Part shown: positions 33,936 to 41,930 of the stretch, piece by piece | How the letters are laid out: each line of letters opens with the position of its first letter | Position numbering within the stretch: the stretch's first letter is position 1 | Assembly: GCF_003651225.1 (NCBI RefSeq) | Contig: NZ_RCDB01000001.1 | Location: 496,001-560,000 of the forward strand | Direction of reading: 5' to 3' | DNA: 64,000 bases | From: Microbacterium telephonicum | GTDB lineage: Bacteria; Actinomycetota; Actinomycetes; Actinomycetales; Microbacteriaceae | Notes under the pieces: generated by a model | Told to the model about the DNA's origin: nothing | What the model saw: only the letters and a program-made list of their open reading frames with translations | The model's database searches: none | Made by a program: the position numbers and the translations under genes

Positions 33936-34816
33936 TCCCGGGCGGCCGGCGGGCTGCCGCCGCACCGGAGCACATCGCGGAGGTCTCTGCGGCGACCTTC
34001 TCGAATGCAGCGGATGACGAGCACTGCATCCAGGTCATGACCCTCAACGTGCGTCGTCCGCTCGGCGTGTTCACCGTGCGCCGCGCTGACCGCTGGTCGG
34101 GTCGGCGCGTTCACCTCGCGCGGCTGCTCCGGCACGAGGCGCCCACCGTGCTCGGTGCGCAGGAGGTCACGCCCGGCGCCGCCAAGCTGATGCAAGCGGC
34201 GCTCGGCCCGACCTATCGTTTCGTCGGGCATGGGCGCGCGCCGGGTCCCCGCGGCGAGGCGTGTCCGATCTTCTACGACAGCGAACGCCTGGCGCTGGAA
34301 TCGTGGACGCAGCGCGCGCTTTCCGACACGCCGGAGCGCGCGGGGTCGCGCTCCTGGGGCAACCCGCTGCCGCGCGTCGTCGTCGACGCCGTGTTCACCG
34401 ACCTGCGCACCGGCGCGCAGCTCGCCGTCGTCAACACGCATCTCGACCCGTTCTCGGAGCGCTCCCGCATCCGATCGGCCCGCCTCATCCGCGAGGCCGC
34501 CGCGGCCCGCGCCGAGCCGGTGATCGTGACCGGCGACTTCAACAGCGCCCCCGATTCGGCGACAGCCCGCACCCTGCACCTCGGTGGGACGCTGCGCGAC
34601 GCCTGGACTGCGGCCGAGTCGCGGGCGAGCCCGGAATGGGGGACGCACACGTCTTACCGGCCCCCGCGTCCCGGGCCCCGGATCGACTGGATCGCCGTAG
34701 GGGACGGCATCCGTGTGCTGCGTGCCGCGATCGGGGGTCGACGCCGCCTCGAGGTGCGCGCGTCGGACCACCTGCCGGTGCGTGCGGGACTGCTGATCGA
34801 CGGATCCGGTCCGTGA
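33932..34816 (+). CDS. Endonuclease/exonuclease/phosphatase (EEP) fold protein
   Basis: 294 aa, no signal peptide. EEP motifs are QVMTLNVRRP (metal site Asn), VLGAQEVT (Glu), VVNTHLDPFSERSRIRSA, VIVTGDFNSAP (catalytic Asp/Asn), RIDWIAV and RASDHLPVRA (final Asp-His). The active site looks intact, so this is a working phosphodiesterase or phosphatase. Its placement between glycosyltransferases is unusual and suggests a sugar-phosphate, nucleotide-sugar or lipid-phosphate substrate rather than DNA repair. That is inference. Confidence 0.88.
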   Translation: MIPGGRRAAAAPEHIAEVSAATFSNAADDEHCIQVMTLNVRRPLGVFTVRRADRWSGRRVHLARLLRHEAPTVLGAQEVTPGAAKLMQAALGPTYRFVGHGRAPGPRGEACPIFYDSERLALESWTQRALSDTPERAGSRSWGNPLPRVVVDAVFTDLRTGAQLAVVNTHLDPFSERSRIRSARLIREAAAARAEPVIVTGDFNSAPDSATARTLHLGGTLRDAWTAAESRASPEWGTHTSYRPPRPGPRIDWIAVGDGIRVLRAAIGGRRRLEVRASDHLPVRAGLLIDGSGP

Positions 34817-36621
34817 TCGAGAACTTCCTTCGCCCGCCGCGCACGGTCGGCGAGGTACTGGCCGACGCCCTGCGTGTGCTCGGCGCGGTCGGCATCCTGC
34901 TCGCCGCGATCGCCTTCGAACCGACGGATGCCGGGGTGGTCGCCGCGGCGCTCCCGGTGCTGATGGTGCCCCGCTTCCTCGGGGTGACGACGTGGCTCGA
35001 CCTGACCGCGGGGGCGACGGTGCTGGTGGCGGCGTGGAGCAACGTCTTCGATCTGTACACAGAGGTGACAGGGTGGGACATCGTCGTCCACGTCGTCTGC
35101 ACGGGGGTGCTGACGCTGCTCGTGTACGTCGCGCTCGCCCGGGCGCGCGTCGTGCCGCATCGGACGGACAACTCGTTCCTCCCGCGGGTGCCGCTGCTGC
35201 TGTGCCCGGCGCTGGGGCTCGCGCTCTCAGCGCTGTGGGAGATGGTCGAGTGGTTCGGGCACACCGTCATCACCGACACCATCTCGGTCGGCTACACCGA
35301 CACGATCGGCGACCTCGCCGCCGGCGGAGTCGGCGCGGCGACGGCCGGCATGGTCGTGTGCCTGGTGCGGCTCGAACGTCCCGCGCCCGTGTTGCCCGCC
35401 GCGACAGGAGGTCTCGACGACGTCCGGATGCCGCGCCGCTGGCTCGTGGCGACCACGGAGTACGCCGGACTGACCGCCTACACCGGCGGCATCGGCCGGC
35501 ATTACGCGGCGCTGCTTCCCGCGCTCGTGTCGCGCGGCATCGCGGTCGACCTCGTCGTCTTCGCCGAGGGCGACGTCGTCGCCGATGCGCCACTGCACGG
35601 TGTGCGGCTCGTCTCCCTCGTGCGGTCGGACGCGCGGCGTCGTCGCCGCAACCTGGCCCGGCGCGCGCGGCACCTGCGGCGCATCCACCGAGCCGGCGAC
35701 TACGACTGCGTGTTCGCGCCGGAATGGATGGCGCTGGCTGCCCGGCTCCCGCGGCGCGCGCCGCTCGTGACGAACCTCGCGACCGGGTCGAAACTCGCCC
35801 ACGACGTGTCGGACCTGCGTATCGCCGACCTGCCCGCGGGATTGCGGGGGGCGGTCCGAGCCCAGCAGCACGCCGAAAAGCGCCAGATCCGTCGCTCGGC
35901 GGGGGTCGTGGCGATTTCGGCGGCCATGCATGAACGCACCCGGCAGCTCGTGGGGTCGCTGCCGCCCGTCGAGGTGGTGCGCAACTGCATCGACACGGCC
36001 GAGGTGCAGCGGCGCGCCGCATCCGCCGCCCCGCCGCCGCTCTGGCCCACCGCCGACGGACCGGTCGTGTTGTTCCTGGGCCGCGCAGAACGCCGGAAGG
36101 GCATCGTCGACGCAGTGACCGCGTACGGGCTGCTCCACGCACGGGAACCGACGGCGCGGCTGGTCATCGCCGGCGCGGGCGGCGATGCACGATACGAGCC
36201 GACGCGCGCGCAACTGCTCGACACGCTCACCGAGGGCGCGCGGACGCGCGTCACGTGGCTCGGACACACGCCCGGCGACGAACTGTACGCGGCCGTCCGC
36301 GAGGCCGACGTCGTGATGTGCCCCTCGCGCTGGGAGGGGTTCGGCCAGGTGGCGCTGGAGGTGAAAGCCATCGGCACCCCGCTCGTGGTGACGACCGGAA
36401 GCGGATTCGACGATTTCTGCACCGACGGGCTCGACTGCGCGATGGTGCCGCCCGCCGATCCCGTCGCTCTGGCCGATGCGCTCGGGATGCTGCTCGGCGA
36501 CCCCGCTCACGGGGCGGAGTTGGCCGCGGTGGGGAAGGCCCAGGCGCCGTGGTTCTCCGCGGAGGCGGTGGCGGCCGACCTCGCCGGCGCCGTCGGGAGG
36601 CTGCTCGGGTCGCGCCGCTGA
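34813..36621 (+). CDS. Fusion of YjdF/DUF2238-like membrane domain and GT4 glycosyltransferase
   Basis: 602 aa from GTG 34813 (GTGA overlap). Residues about 20-190 hold five to six membrane helices and resemble the YjdF/DUF2238 membrane family: SALWEMVEWFGHT, then ISVGYTDTIGDLAAGGVGAA. Residues about 210-600 are a complete GT4 enzyme: TTEYAGLTAYTGGIGRHYAA, VFAPEWMALAARL, VVRNCIDTAEV, VLFLGRAERRKGIVDAV and the EX7E region CPSRWEGFGQVALEVKAIGTPL. The reading frame is continuous across both domains. The fusion would tether the transferase to the membrane, fitting the final step of a lipid-linked glycan. Confidence 0.85.
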   Translation: MIENFLRPPRTVGEVLADALRVLGAVGILLAAIAFEPTDAGVVAAALPVLMVPRFLGVTTWLDLTAGATVLVAAWSNVFDLYTEVTGWDIVVHVVCTGVLTLLVYVALARARVVPHRTDNSFLPRVPLLLCPALGLALSALWEMVEWFGHTVITDTISVGYTDTIGDLAAGGVGAATAGMVVCLVRLERPAPVLPAATGGLDDVRMPRRWLVATTEYAGLTAYTGGIGRHYAALLPALVSRGIAVDLVVFAEGDVVADAPLHGVRLVSLVRSDARRRRRNLARRARHLRRIHRAGDYDCVFAPEWMALAARLPRRAPLVTNLATGSKLAHDVSDLRIADLPAGLRGAVRAQQHAEKRQIRRSAGVVAISAAMHERTRQLVGSLPPVEVVRNCIDTAEVQRRAASAAPPPLWPTADGPVVLFLGRAERRKGIVDAVTAYGLLHAREPTARLVIAGAGGDARYEPTRAQLLDTLTEGARTRVTWLGHTPGDELYAAVREADVVMCPSRWEGFGQVALEVKAIGTPLVVTTGSGFDDFCTDGLDCAMVPPADPVALADALGMLLGDPAHGAELAAVGKAQAPWFSAEAVAADLAGAVGRLLGSRR

Positions 36622-36722
36622 ACCGGCAGGACGGGTGGGCAGCACACCGCGGGAGGTCATGCAAGCCCCCGGCGTCGCCACGGTCCGGCACGTAGCGTGA
36701 CGGTGTGCTTCGGGAGGTGCGC

Positions 36723-37922
36723 ATGACGGAGGTCCGGGACCATCAGGTGGTCGTCATCGGAGGCGGGAACGGCGGGATCTCGGTCGCGGCGAGGCTGCGA
36801 CGCCGGGGCGTCGACGACATCGCGGTGATCGAGCCGCGTGACCGGCACGTCTACCAGCCGCTGCTCTCGCACGTGGCCGGCGGCGTCGCACGCCTGAGCG
36901 AGACGGTGCGTGACCAGGCGGATGTCATCCCTCCCGGCGTCACGTGGATCCACGATGCCGTGACCGCGATCGATCCCGAGTCGTCGACCGTTCAGCTCGG
37001 CGACGGCGGCCGCGTGAGGTACGGGCAGCTGATCGTAAGCCCCGGGATCCACCACGAGTGGGATGCGGTGCCCGGCGCACGCGAGGCGCGGGCTTCAGGG
37101 CGAGTCGCCTCCCACTACGATCCGGCCGGGGCCGCGGCCCTGTCGCCGATGCTGCGAGACCTGCGCAGCGGGACGGTGGTGTTCACGCAGCCGGATGAGC
37201 CGTCGTCGTGCCCGGGTGCGGCGCAGAAGCCGATGTACCTCGCGTGCGACTATTGGCGTGCCCACGGAGTGCGGGACGGCATCCGAGTGCTGTTCGTGAC
37301 GGCGAAGGACTCGCCCTCGGGGATGGCGCACATCGACGCCGAGCTGTCGCGGGTGATCGAGCGGTACGGGATCGAGGTGCGCTACGGCTCGCGCGTGCGC
37401 GCGGTCGACTCCACGGCGGGGACGCTTGAGATCGAAGGACCCCACGGATCCGAGACGGTCGCCTTCGACGTCGCCGACATCGTGCCGCCACAGTCCGCGC
37501 CGCCCTGGCTGCGGAACACGGGACTCGCCGCCCACGACGACCCGGGCGGGTTCGTCGAGGTGGATCCGCGGACGCTGCGCCACGCGCGGTACGCGAACGT
37601 GTGGTCGCTGGGGGACGCGGCCGGCACGCGCAACGCGAAGTCGGGCGGCGCGCTGCGCAAGCAGACCTACGTCGTCGCGGAGAACGTGGCTGCGGCCGTG
37701 CGCGGCGAGGCGCCCGCGCAGGAGTACGACGGCTATACGGTGTGCCCGTACACGGTGTCGCGACGCAGCGTCGTGTGGGCGGAATTCGACGAGGCCGGAC
37801 GACCCAAGCCCACGATCCCGTTCTGGCGCGGCATGTATCGCGAGAGCCGGCTGTCGTGGGTGTTCGACCGTCACATCCTGCCCTGGGTCTACTGGAACCT
37901 CATCCTCACCGGCCGCGTCTGA
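36723..37922 (+). CDS. Sulfide:quinone reductase-like FAD oxidoreductase
   Basis: 399 aa from ATG 36723 (GGGAGG upstream). TAGCGT at 36693-36698 would also fit a leaderless start at GTG 36705. FAD-binding VVIGGGNGGISVAARLRRRG opens the protein. RHVYQPLLSHVAGG, LIVSPGI and SSCPGAAQKPMYLACDYW follow; this last segment carries the Cys typical of SQR and flavocytochrome c sulfide dehydrogenase. VWSLGDAAGTRNAKSGGALRKQ is the C-terminal FAD motif. The amphipathic C-terminus (FDRHILPWVYWNLILTGR) would bind the membrane. It probably oxidises sulfide or a persulfide and reduces quinone. It stands alone. Confidence 0.88.
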   Translation: MTEVRDHQVVVIGGGNGGISVAARLRRRGVDDIAVIEPRDRHVYQPLLSHVAGGVARLSETVRDQADVIPPGVTWIHDAVTAIDPESSTVQLGDGGRVRYGQLIVSPGIHHEWDAVPGAREARASGRVASHYDPAGAAALSPMLRDLRSGTVVFTQPDEPSSCPGAAQKPMYLACDYWRAHGVRDGIRVLFVTAKDSPSGMAHIDAELSRVIERYGIEVRYGSRVRAVDSTAGTLEIEGPHGSETVAFDVADIVPPQSAPPWLRNTGLAAHDDPGGFVEVDPRTLRHARYANVWSLGDAAGTRNAKSGGALRKQTYVVAENVAAAVRGEAPAQEYDGYTVCPYTVSRRSVVWAEFDEAGRPKPTIPFWRGMYRESRLSWVFDRHILPWVYWNLILTGRV

Positions 37923-37939
37923 CCCGCGCACACGCGGGT
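37922..37939 (+). terminator. Short hairpin after the SQR-like gene
   Basis: ACCCGCG (37922-37928) and CGCGGGT (37933-37939) form a 7-bp GC stem with a CACA loop directly at the stop codon. It separates the SQR-like gene from the CPBP remnant. Confidence 0.5.
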
Positions 37940-38365
37940 GCTGAGCAGCCGGCGTATCGGACCCCCGGCCTCGCCGTGCTGCTTCCGGCGCTGATCTTCA
38001 CCCTCGTCCACGGGGTGCTGCTGAAACCGCTCGCGTTCACGAGCGTGTTCCCCTACGCCCACTTCGCCTCGTTCGTCGCGCTGCGGGTGGGTTCGTTGTG
38101 GCTCGTGATCGGCATCCACGCCGGCTGGAACTTCGCCATGGGCAACGTCTACGGAATCGCCGTCAGCGGACTGCCCGCAAAGTCCACGTCGTTCGTGTTC
38201 CTCGAGCCGGCGGCCGGGGCTCCGGACTGGCTCACAGGCGGAGAGTTCGGCACCGAAGGCAGCCTCGCCGCCGACATCACCCTCCTCGCCGCCGCCGTCA
38301 TCGCCTTCCTCGTCTTCCGTGCCTGGGACAAGCAGCGCAGCGTGGCTGCCCGCGCATCGGCCTAG
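37940..38365 (+). pseudogene. C-terminal remnant of a CPBP-family intramembrane metalloprotease
   Basis: The frame reads LAVLLPALIFTLVHGVLLKP, then LRVGSLWLVIGIHAGWNFAMGN, the second half of the CPBP/Abi protease core with its HxxxN site. The first core motif (EExxxR) and the N-terminal helices are absent. The preceding sequence is the end of the SQR gene and a hairpin. The only in-frame start, GTG 37976, would give 129 aa lacking half of the active site. No protease activity is expected. Confidence 0.7.
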
Positions 38366-38427
38366 CCCCCGGATGCCGTTCGCACAAGCCGTGGCCTGAG
38401 ACGACGCCCGTGGGGTTTCATCGGCCC

Positions 38428-38646
38428 ATGGATGACATCAGCGTGGGCGACCGAGTCAGCTGGAACACCTCGCAGGGCCGCACCCGCGGGGTGGTAAGGG
38501 AGAAGAGGGTGCGCGACTTCACGTTCGACGATCAGCGCTTCACGGCCAGCGACGCGGAGCCGGCGTTCATCGTCGAGTCCGAGAAGACGGGGCGATCGGC
38601 CGCGCACAAGGGCTCGGCGCTGCGGAAGCTGAAGAGCACGCGCTGA
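38428..38646 (+). CDS. DUF2945 (hypervirulence-associated TUDOR-like) small protein
   Basis: 72 aa. The start ISVGDRVSWNTSQGRTRGVV is the characteristic opening of DUF2945 proteins, a small beta-barrel. AHKGSALRKLK near the end is also typical. It is a basic, cytoplasmic protein of unknown role. The gene has no good ribosome-binding site. It is followed directly by a strong terminator. Confidence 0.85.
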   Translation: MDDISVGDRVSWNTSQGRTRGVVREKRVRDFTFDDQRFTASDAEPAFIVESEKTGRSAAHKGSALRKLKSTR

Positions 38647-38647
38647 T

Positions 38648-38684
38648 CCCTCGGCAGAGGCTGCCCGACGTGCTCTGCCGAGGG
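38648..38684 (+). terminator. Strong hairpin terminator
   Basis: CCCTCGGCAGAG (38648-38659) and CTCTGCCGAGGG (38673-38684) form a perfect 12-bp stem around a 13-nt loop, 2 bp after the DUF2945 stop. Confidence 0.8.
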
Positions 38685-38736
38685 GTGTACCGGTGGGGAC
38701 TCCCTGGCTCGCCGGCGCCGACCTAGCCTCGAAGAC

Positions 38737-39633
38737 ATGGACAACAAGGCGGAGGTGCGCGAGTTCCTCATGTCGCGCCGCGCCCGCGTGCGACCCGAGG
38801 ATGCCGGGCTGACGGCGGGACCGAACCGCCGGGTCGACGGCCTGCGCCGCAGCGAGGTCGCCGCGCTCGCCGGCGTCAGCGTGGAGTACTACGCGAAGCT
38901 CGAGCGCGGGGCGATCGCGGGAGCGTCCGCGAGTGTGCTCGACGCGGTCTCCGAGGCGCTGCGGCTGGACGACACCGAGCGCGCGCACCTGCTCGACCTC
39001 GCGCGCGCGGCCGACGGCATCCCCACCAGCGGCCGCTCCCGGCGGCGCACCCCCCGCGCATGGGCGCCCCGGCCGAGTCTGTCGTGGGCACTCGAATCGA
39101 TCTCGGATGCGGTGGCTTTCGTTCGCGACCCTCGTCAGAACCTGCTCGCCGTCAATGCCCTCGGACGGGCGTTCTATTCGCCGGTGATCGGAGACGGCGG
39201 CCGCGTCCCGAACCTCGCGCGCTTCCAGTTCCTCGACCCCGTCTCCCGCGACTTCTATCCCGACTGGGAGGTGTTTGCGGGGATGTGCGTGGGCATCATG
39301 CGCGCCGAGGCGGGTCGCGACCCGCACGACCGGGCACTCCAGGAGCTGGTGGGGGAGCTGTCGACGCGAAGCGAGACGTTCCGCAGCCTCTGGGCGGCGC
39401 ACGACGTGCGCACGCACGGCGCCGGGACGAAGCGGTTCCGGCATCCGGTGGTCGGCGAGCTGACTCTCGCGTACGAGGAGCTCGCTGTGACCGCCGAGCC
39501 CGGCAACGTCCTGTTGATCTACACCGCAGAACCCGGAACGGCGTCGGCGGAACGGCTGGGACTGCTCGCGTCGTGGGCCGCCGACCGGCCGGACGGCGCC
39601 GATGTCGTCGCACGAGAGAAGGAGACCTCATGA
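38737..39633 (+). CDS. MmyB-like XRE-family transcriptional regulator
   Basis: 298 aa. TAGCCT (38724-38729) ends 7 nt before the ATG, so the mRNA is probably leaderless. The XRE helix-turn-helix covers about residues 28-85, with RRVDGLRRSEVAALAGVSVEYYAKLERG. The MmyB ligand-binding domain (about 110-280) has DPRQNLLAVNALGRAFYSPV, NLARFQFLDP and the end LIYTAEPGTASAE. It resembles the fragment at the left edge. The cupin and alcohol dehydrogenase genes follow (4-bp overlap, then 61 bp) and are its likely targets. Confidence 0.9.
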   Translation: MDNKAEVREFLMSRRARVRPEDAGLTAGPNRRVDGLRRSEVAALAGVSVEYYAKLERGAIAGASASVLDAVSEALRLDDTERAHLLDLARAADGIPTSGRSRRRTPRAWAPRPSLSWALESISDAVAFVRDPRQNLLAVNALGRAFYSPVIGDGGRVPNLARFQFLDPVSRDFYPDWEVFAGMCVGIMRAEAGRDPHDRALQELVGELSTRSETFRSLWAAHDVRTHGAGTKRFRHPVVGELTLAYEELAVTAEPGNVLLIYTAEPGTASAERLGLLASWAADRPDGADVVAREKETS

Positions 39634-40040
39634 ACATCGAACCAGAACGACCGACCGCCAAGAACCCGCCCGAGCAGTTCGCCGGGGACGTGTGGGTCGA
39701 CGTGATCGCGGCACCCCGCACCGACGATCAGCGCATGAGCGTCGCGGTAGTGAAGTTCGCGCCGGGCGCGCGCACCGCCTGGCACTCCCACGCACGCGGT
39801 CAGTACCTGCGCGTCACCCGGGGCGTCGCGCGGTTCGGCACCCGCGACGGCGAGATCATCGACGTGCACCCCGGGCAGACGCTGTACACCCCGCCCGGCC
39901 AGGACCACTGGCATGCCGCAGCCGGAGACACGTTCATGGAGCACATCGCCATGCTCGAGAGCGGCGATGACCCGGCGACCACGACCGTGTGGAAAGAACA
40001 CATCACGGATGCGGAATACAACGGGACGGCCGCCCGATGA
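39630..40040 (+). CDS. Cupin-domain protein
   Basis: 136 aa. A single small-cupin barrel shows AWHSHARGQYLRVTRGVARF (metal His pair HSH), DVHPGQTLYTPPGQDHWHAA and TFMEHIAML. This sequence type is close to cupins annotated as hydroxynitrile lyase-like or 4-carboxymuconolactone-associated. The metal-binding site looks complete (two His, Gln/Glu and a distal His). It overlaps the MmyB gene by 4 bp and probably works with the downstream zinc dehydrogenase in detoxifying a small carbonyl compound; that is inference. Confidence 0.88.
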   Translation: MNIEPERPTAKNPPEQFAGDVWVDVIAAPRTDDQRMSVAVVKFAPGARTAWHSHARGQYLRVTRGVARFGTRDGEIIDVHPGQTLYTPPGQDHWHAAAGDTFMEHIAMLESGDDPATTTVWKEHITDAEYNGTAAR

Positions 40041-40101
40041 ACAGCCGCCCGACCGCCCTCAGCGTCGTCCAGCTCTGAGACCCCACCCGAGAGGAATCCC
40101 T

Positions 40102-41145
40102 ATGAAGGCCACCATCATGTACGGCGCGGGAGACGTCCGCGTCGAGAACGTCGCCGACCCCGTCATCCAGCATCCGACCGATGCGATCGTGCGCACCGTC
40201 CGCACGTGCGTATGCGGATCCGATCTGCACCCGTACCACTCCATGAAGCCGGGCCGGCACGGTCAGAGCATGGGTCACGAACTGCTCGGCGTCGTCGAGG
40301 AGACCGGCTCGGAGGTCAGCACCGTGAAGAAGGGCGATCTCGTCATCGCTCCGTTCGCCTGGTCGGACAACACCTGCCCGATCTGCCGGGACGGATTCCA
40401 GACGGCCTGTCCGCACGGCGGCTTCTACGCGAACCGGCAGACCGCGGGGCTGCAGGCCGAGCTGTCGCGCATCCCGCTCGCCGACGGCAGCCTCGTCGTC
40501 GTGCCCGGAGTGACCGAGCGCGACGAGGCGGTGCTCCCGTCCCTGCTGACCCTGTCGGACGTGTACCTCACCGGCTACCACGCCGCGCACATGGCGCGCA
40601 TCCGACCCGGTCAGACGGTCACCGTCGTCGGTGACGGCGCGGTGGGCCTGTCGGCGGTGCTCGCCGCGAAGCAGCTGGGCGCGGAGCGCATCATCCTCAT
40701 GGGTCGCCACACCGACCGCACGGACCTCGGCGTCGAGTGGGGCGCCACCGACGTGGTCGCAGAGCGCGGCGAGGAGGGCATCCAGAAGGTGCTCGACCTC
40801 ACCGAGGGATACGGTTCGCACGTCGTGCTCGAAGCCGTCGGCCTCATGCCGGCCTACGAGCAGTCCTACCGCGTCGCGCGCACCGGGGGCGTCATCTCAC
40901 GCGTCGGCGTCCCGCAGTACGAAGAAGCGGGCGTCGGGTTCGGCTCGCTCTTCGGCCGCAACCTCACCCTCACTGGAGGTCCCGCGCCGGTGCGCGCCTA
41001 CATCGAGGACGCGATCCCCCTCGTCCTCGACGGCACGATCGACCCGGGCCGGGTGTTCGACCGCACCTACACGCTCGACGAGACCGCGACGGCCTACGCC
41101 GACATGGATGCCCGCACCACCTTGAAGGCGTTCATCACCGTGTGA
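40102..41145 (+). CDS. Zinc-dependent alcohol dehydrogenase
   Basis: 347 aa from ATG 40102 (GAGAGGAA site). The catalytic zinc ligands are in VCGSDLHPYH (Cys) and GHELLGVVEETG (His-Glu). The region that normally carries four structural Cys has only CPICRDGFQTACPHGG (three Cys), so the second zinc may be weak or missing. The Rossmann motif is VVGDGAVGLSAVLAAKQLGA. The form resembles glutathione-independent formaldehyde-dehydrogenase-like and threonine-dehydrogenase-like medium-chain enzymes. It is co-oriented with the MmyB/cupin pair. Confidence 0.88.
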   Translation: MKATIMYGAGDVRVENVADPVIQHPTDAIVRTVRTCVCGSDLHPYHSMKPGRHGQSMGHELLGVVEETGSEVSTVKKGDLVIAPFAWSDNTCPICRDGFQTACPHGGFYANRQTAGLQAELSRIPLADGSLVVVPGVTERDEAVLPSLLTLSDVYLTGYHAAHMARIRPGQTVTVVGDGAVGLSAVLAAKQLGAERIILMGRHTDRTDLGVEWGATDVVAERGEEGIQKVLDLTEGYGSHVVLEAVGLMPAYEQSYRVARTGGVISRVGVPQYEEAGVGFGSLFGRNLTLTGGPAPVRAYIEDAIPLVLDGTIDPGRVFDRTYTLDETATAYADMDARTTLKAFITV

Positions 41146-41220
41146 CGGCCGCGGCGCGGTCGCGGACGGCGGGGCCCGCTCGTGCCGACACGCGACCTCG
41201 TCGTGACGAGGTGATGTTGC

Positions 41221-41661
41221 GTGGCGGAGATAGCCGAAGGTCTACGGATGTCAGCGGCGCCTCAGCCGATGGTCTTCACCTCCGGGGTTCGAGACGGCCG
41301 CGCCGTCGCGGACACGGCAGGCTCGAGGGTGACAACGCACACTGAGACCCTGTCGTCGCCCGTGATCGCGGACGTCCGCCGGAGCGTACGATTCCGCTTC
41401 GCCAGCGCAGCAGTTCTCGTCGCGCTGGGTGTCGGCTGCGTGCTCGGCGTCGGCTGCATCGGGCTGCTGAACGAGTGGGCCGGCGCGGCGCCTTATGCGC
41501 CGGCGGTGACGGAGGCGCGTCACGTGTACGCCCGCGTGATCGACGCGGGCATCTGTGCGCTCCTGCTGGTGGGCGCGACGATGGTGGCGGCGTGGCATGC
41601 GGCGAACTGGAAGAGGCTCGCCGGGGGTCCTCGGCGGCGTCGCGGCCACCCGGCGGTGTGA
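41221..41661 (+). CDS. Hypothetical two-helix membrane protein
   Basis: 146 aa from GTG 41221; ATG 41248 is an alternative, and neither has a clear ribosome-binding site. Two hydrophobic helices (about residues 63-83, VLVALGVGCVLGVGCIGLL; and about 108-128) are separated by a 25-residue loop and followed by an Arg-rich tail. I recognise no family. The coding call rests on the two clean helices and GC-rich third codon positions. Confidence 0.45.
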   Translation: MAEIAEGLRMSAAPQPMVFTSGVRDGRAVADTAGSRVTTHTETLSSPVIADVRRSVRFRFASAAVLVALGVGCVLGVGCIGLLNEWAGAAPYAPAVTEARHVYARVIDAGICALLLVGATMVAAWHAANWKRLAGGPRRRRGHPAV

Positions 41662-41721
41662 CGGTCGAGTGCCCGATCCGACAGTGCCCTCGCCTAGTCC
41701 CTCCAGGTGTACCGACCCGTC

Positions 41722-41740
41722 GCCGGCAGGACCTGCCGGC
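41722..41740. terminator. Palindromic hairpin downstream of hypothetical gene
   Basis: GCCGGCAGG and CCTGCCGGC are inverted around a single A. As RNA this folds with a 6-bp stem and a 7-nt loop. It lies 60 bp after the stop at 41661 and may terminate that gene. Confidence 0.35.
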
Positions 41741-41930
41741 TGACGTGACGGCGTCCAGCGTGCTCCGGTGATCACGACGACGACGCTCGGACGGTGCCGG
41801 CCGGCGCCGCAGGATTCCGGCGGGGTCGCTCTCGAATGGTGCGTTCAGCGCCGGAAGACGGCCGCGGGTTCTCCACAGTCTCCTCTCGGACTTTCGAATC
41901 AATGTCCGAGGCCAGTGGGAGAATCGGAGC

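Noticed and set aside
37601..37939. CPBP frame extended upstream to form a 254-residue protein
   Set aside because: The upstream part overlaps the SQR-like gene in another frame and encodes Arg-rich shadow sequence without membrane helices.
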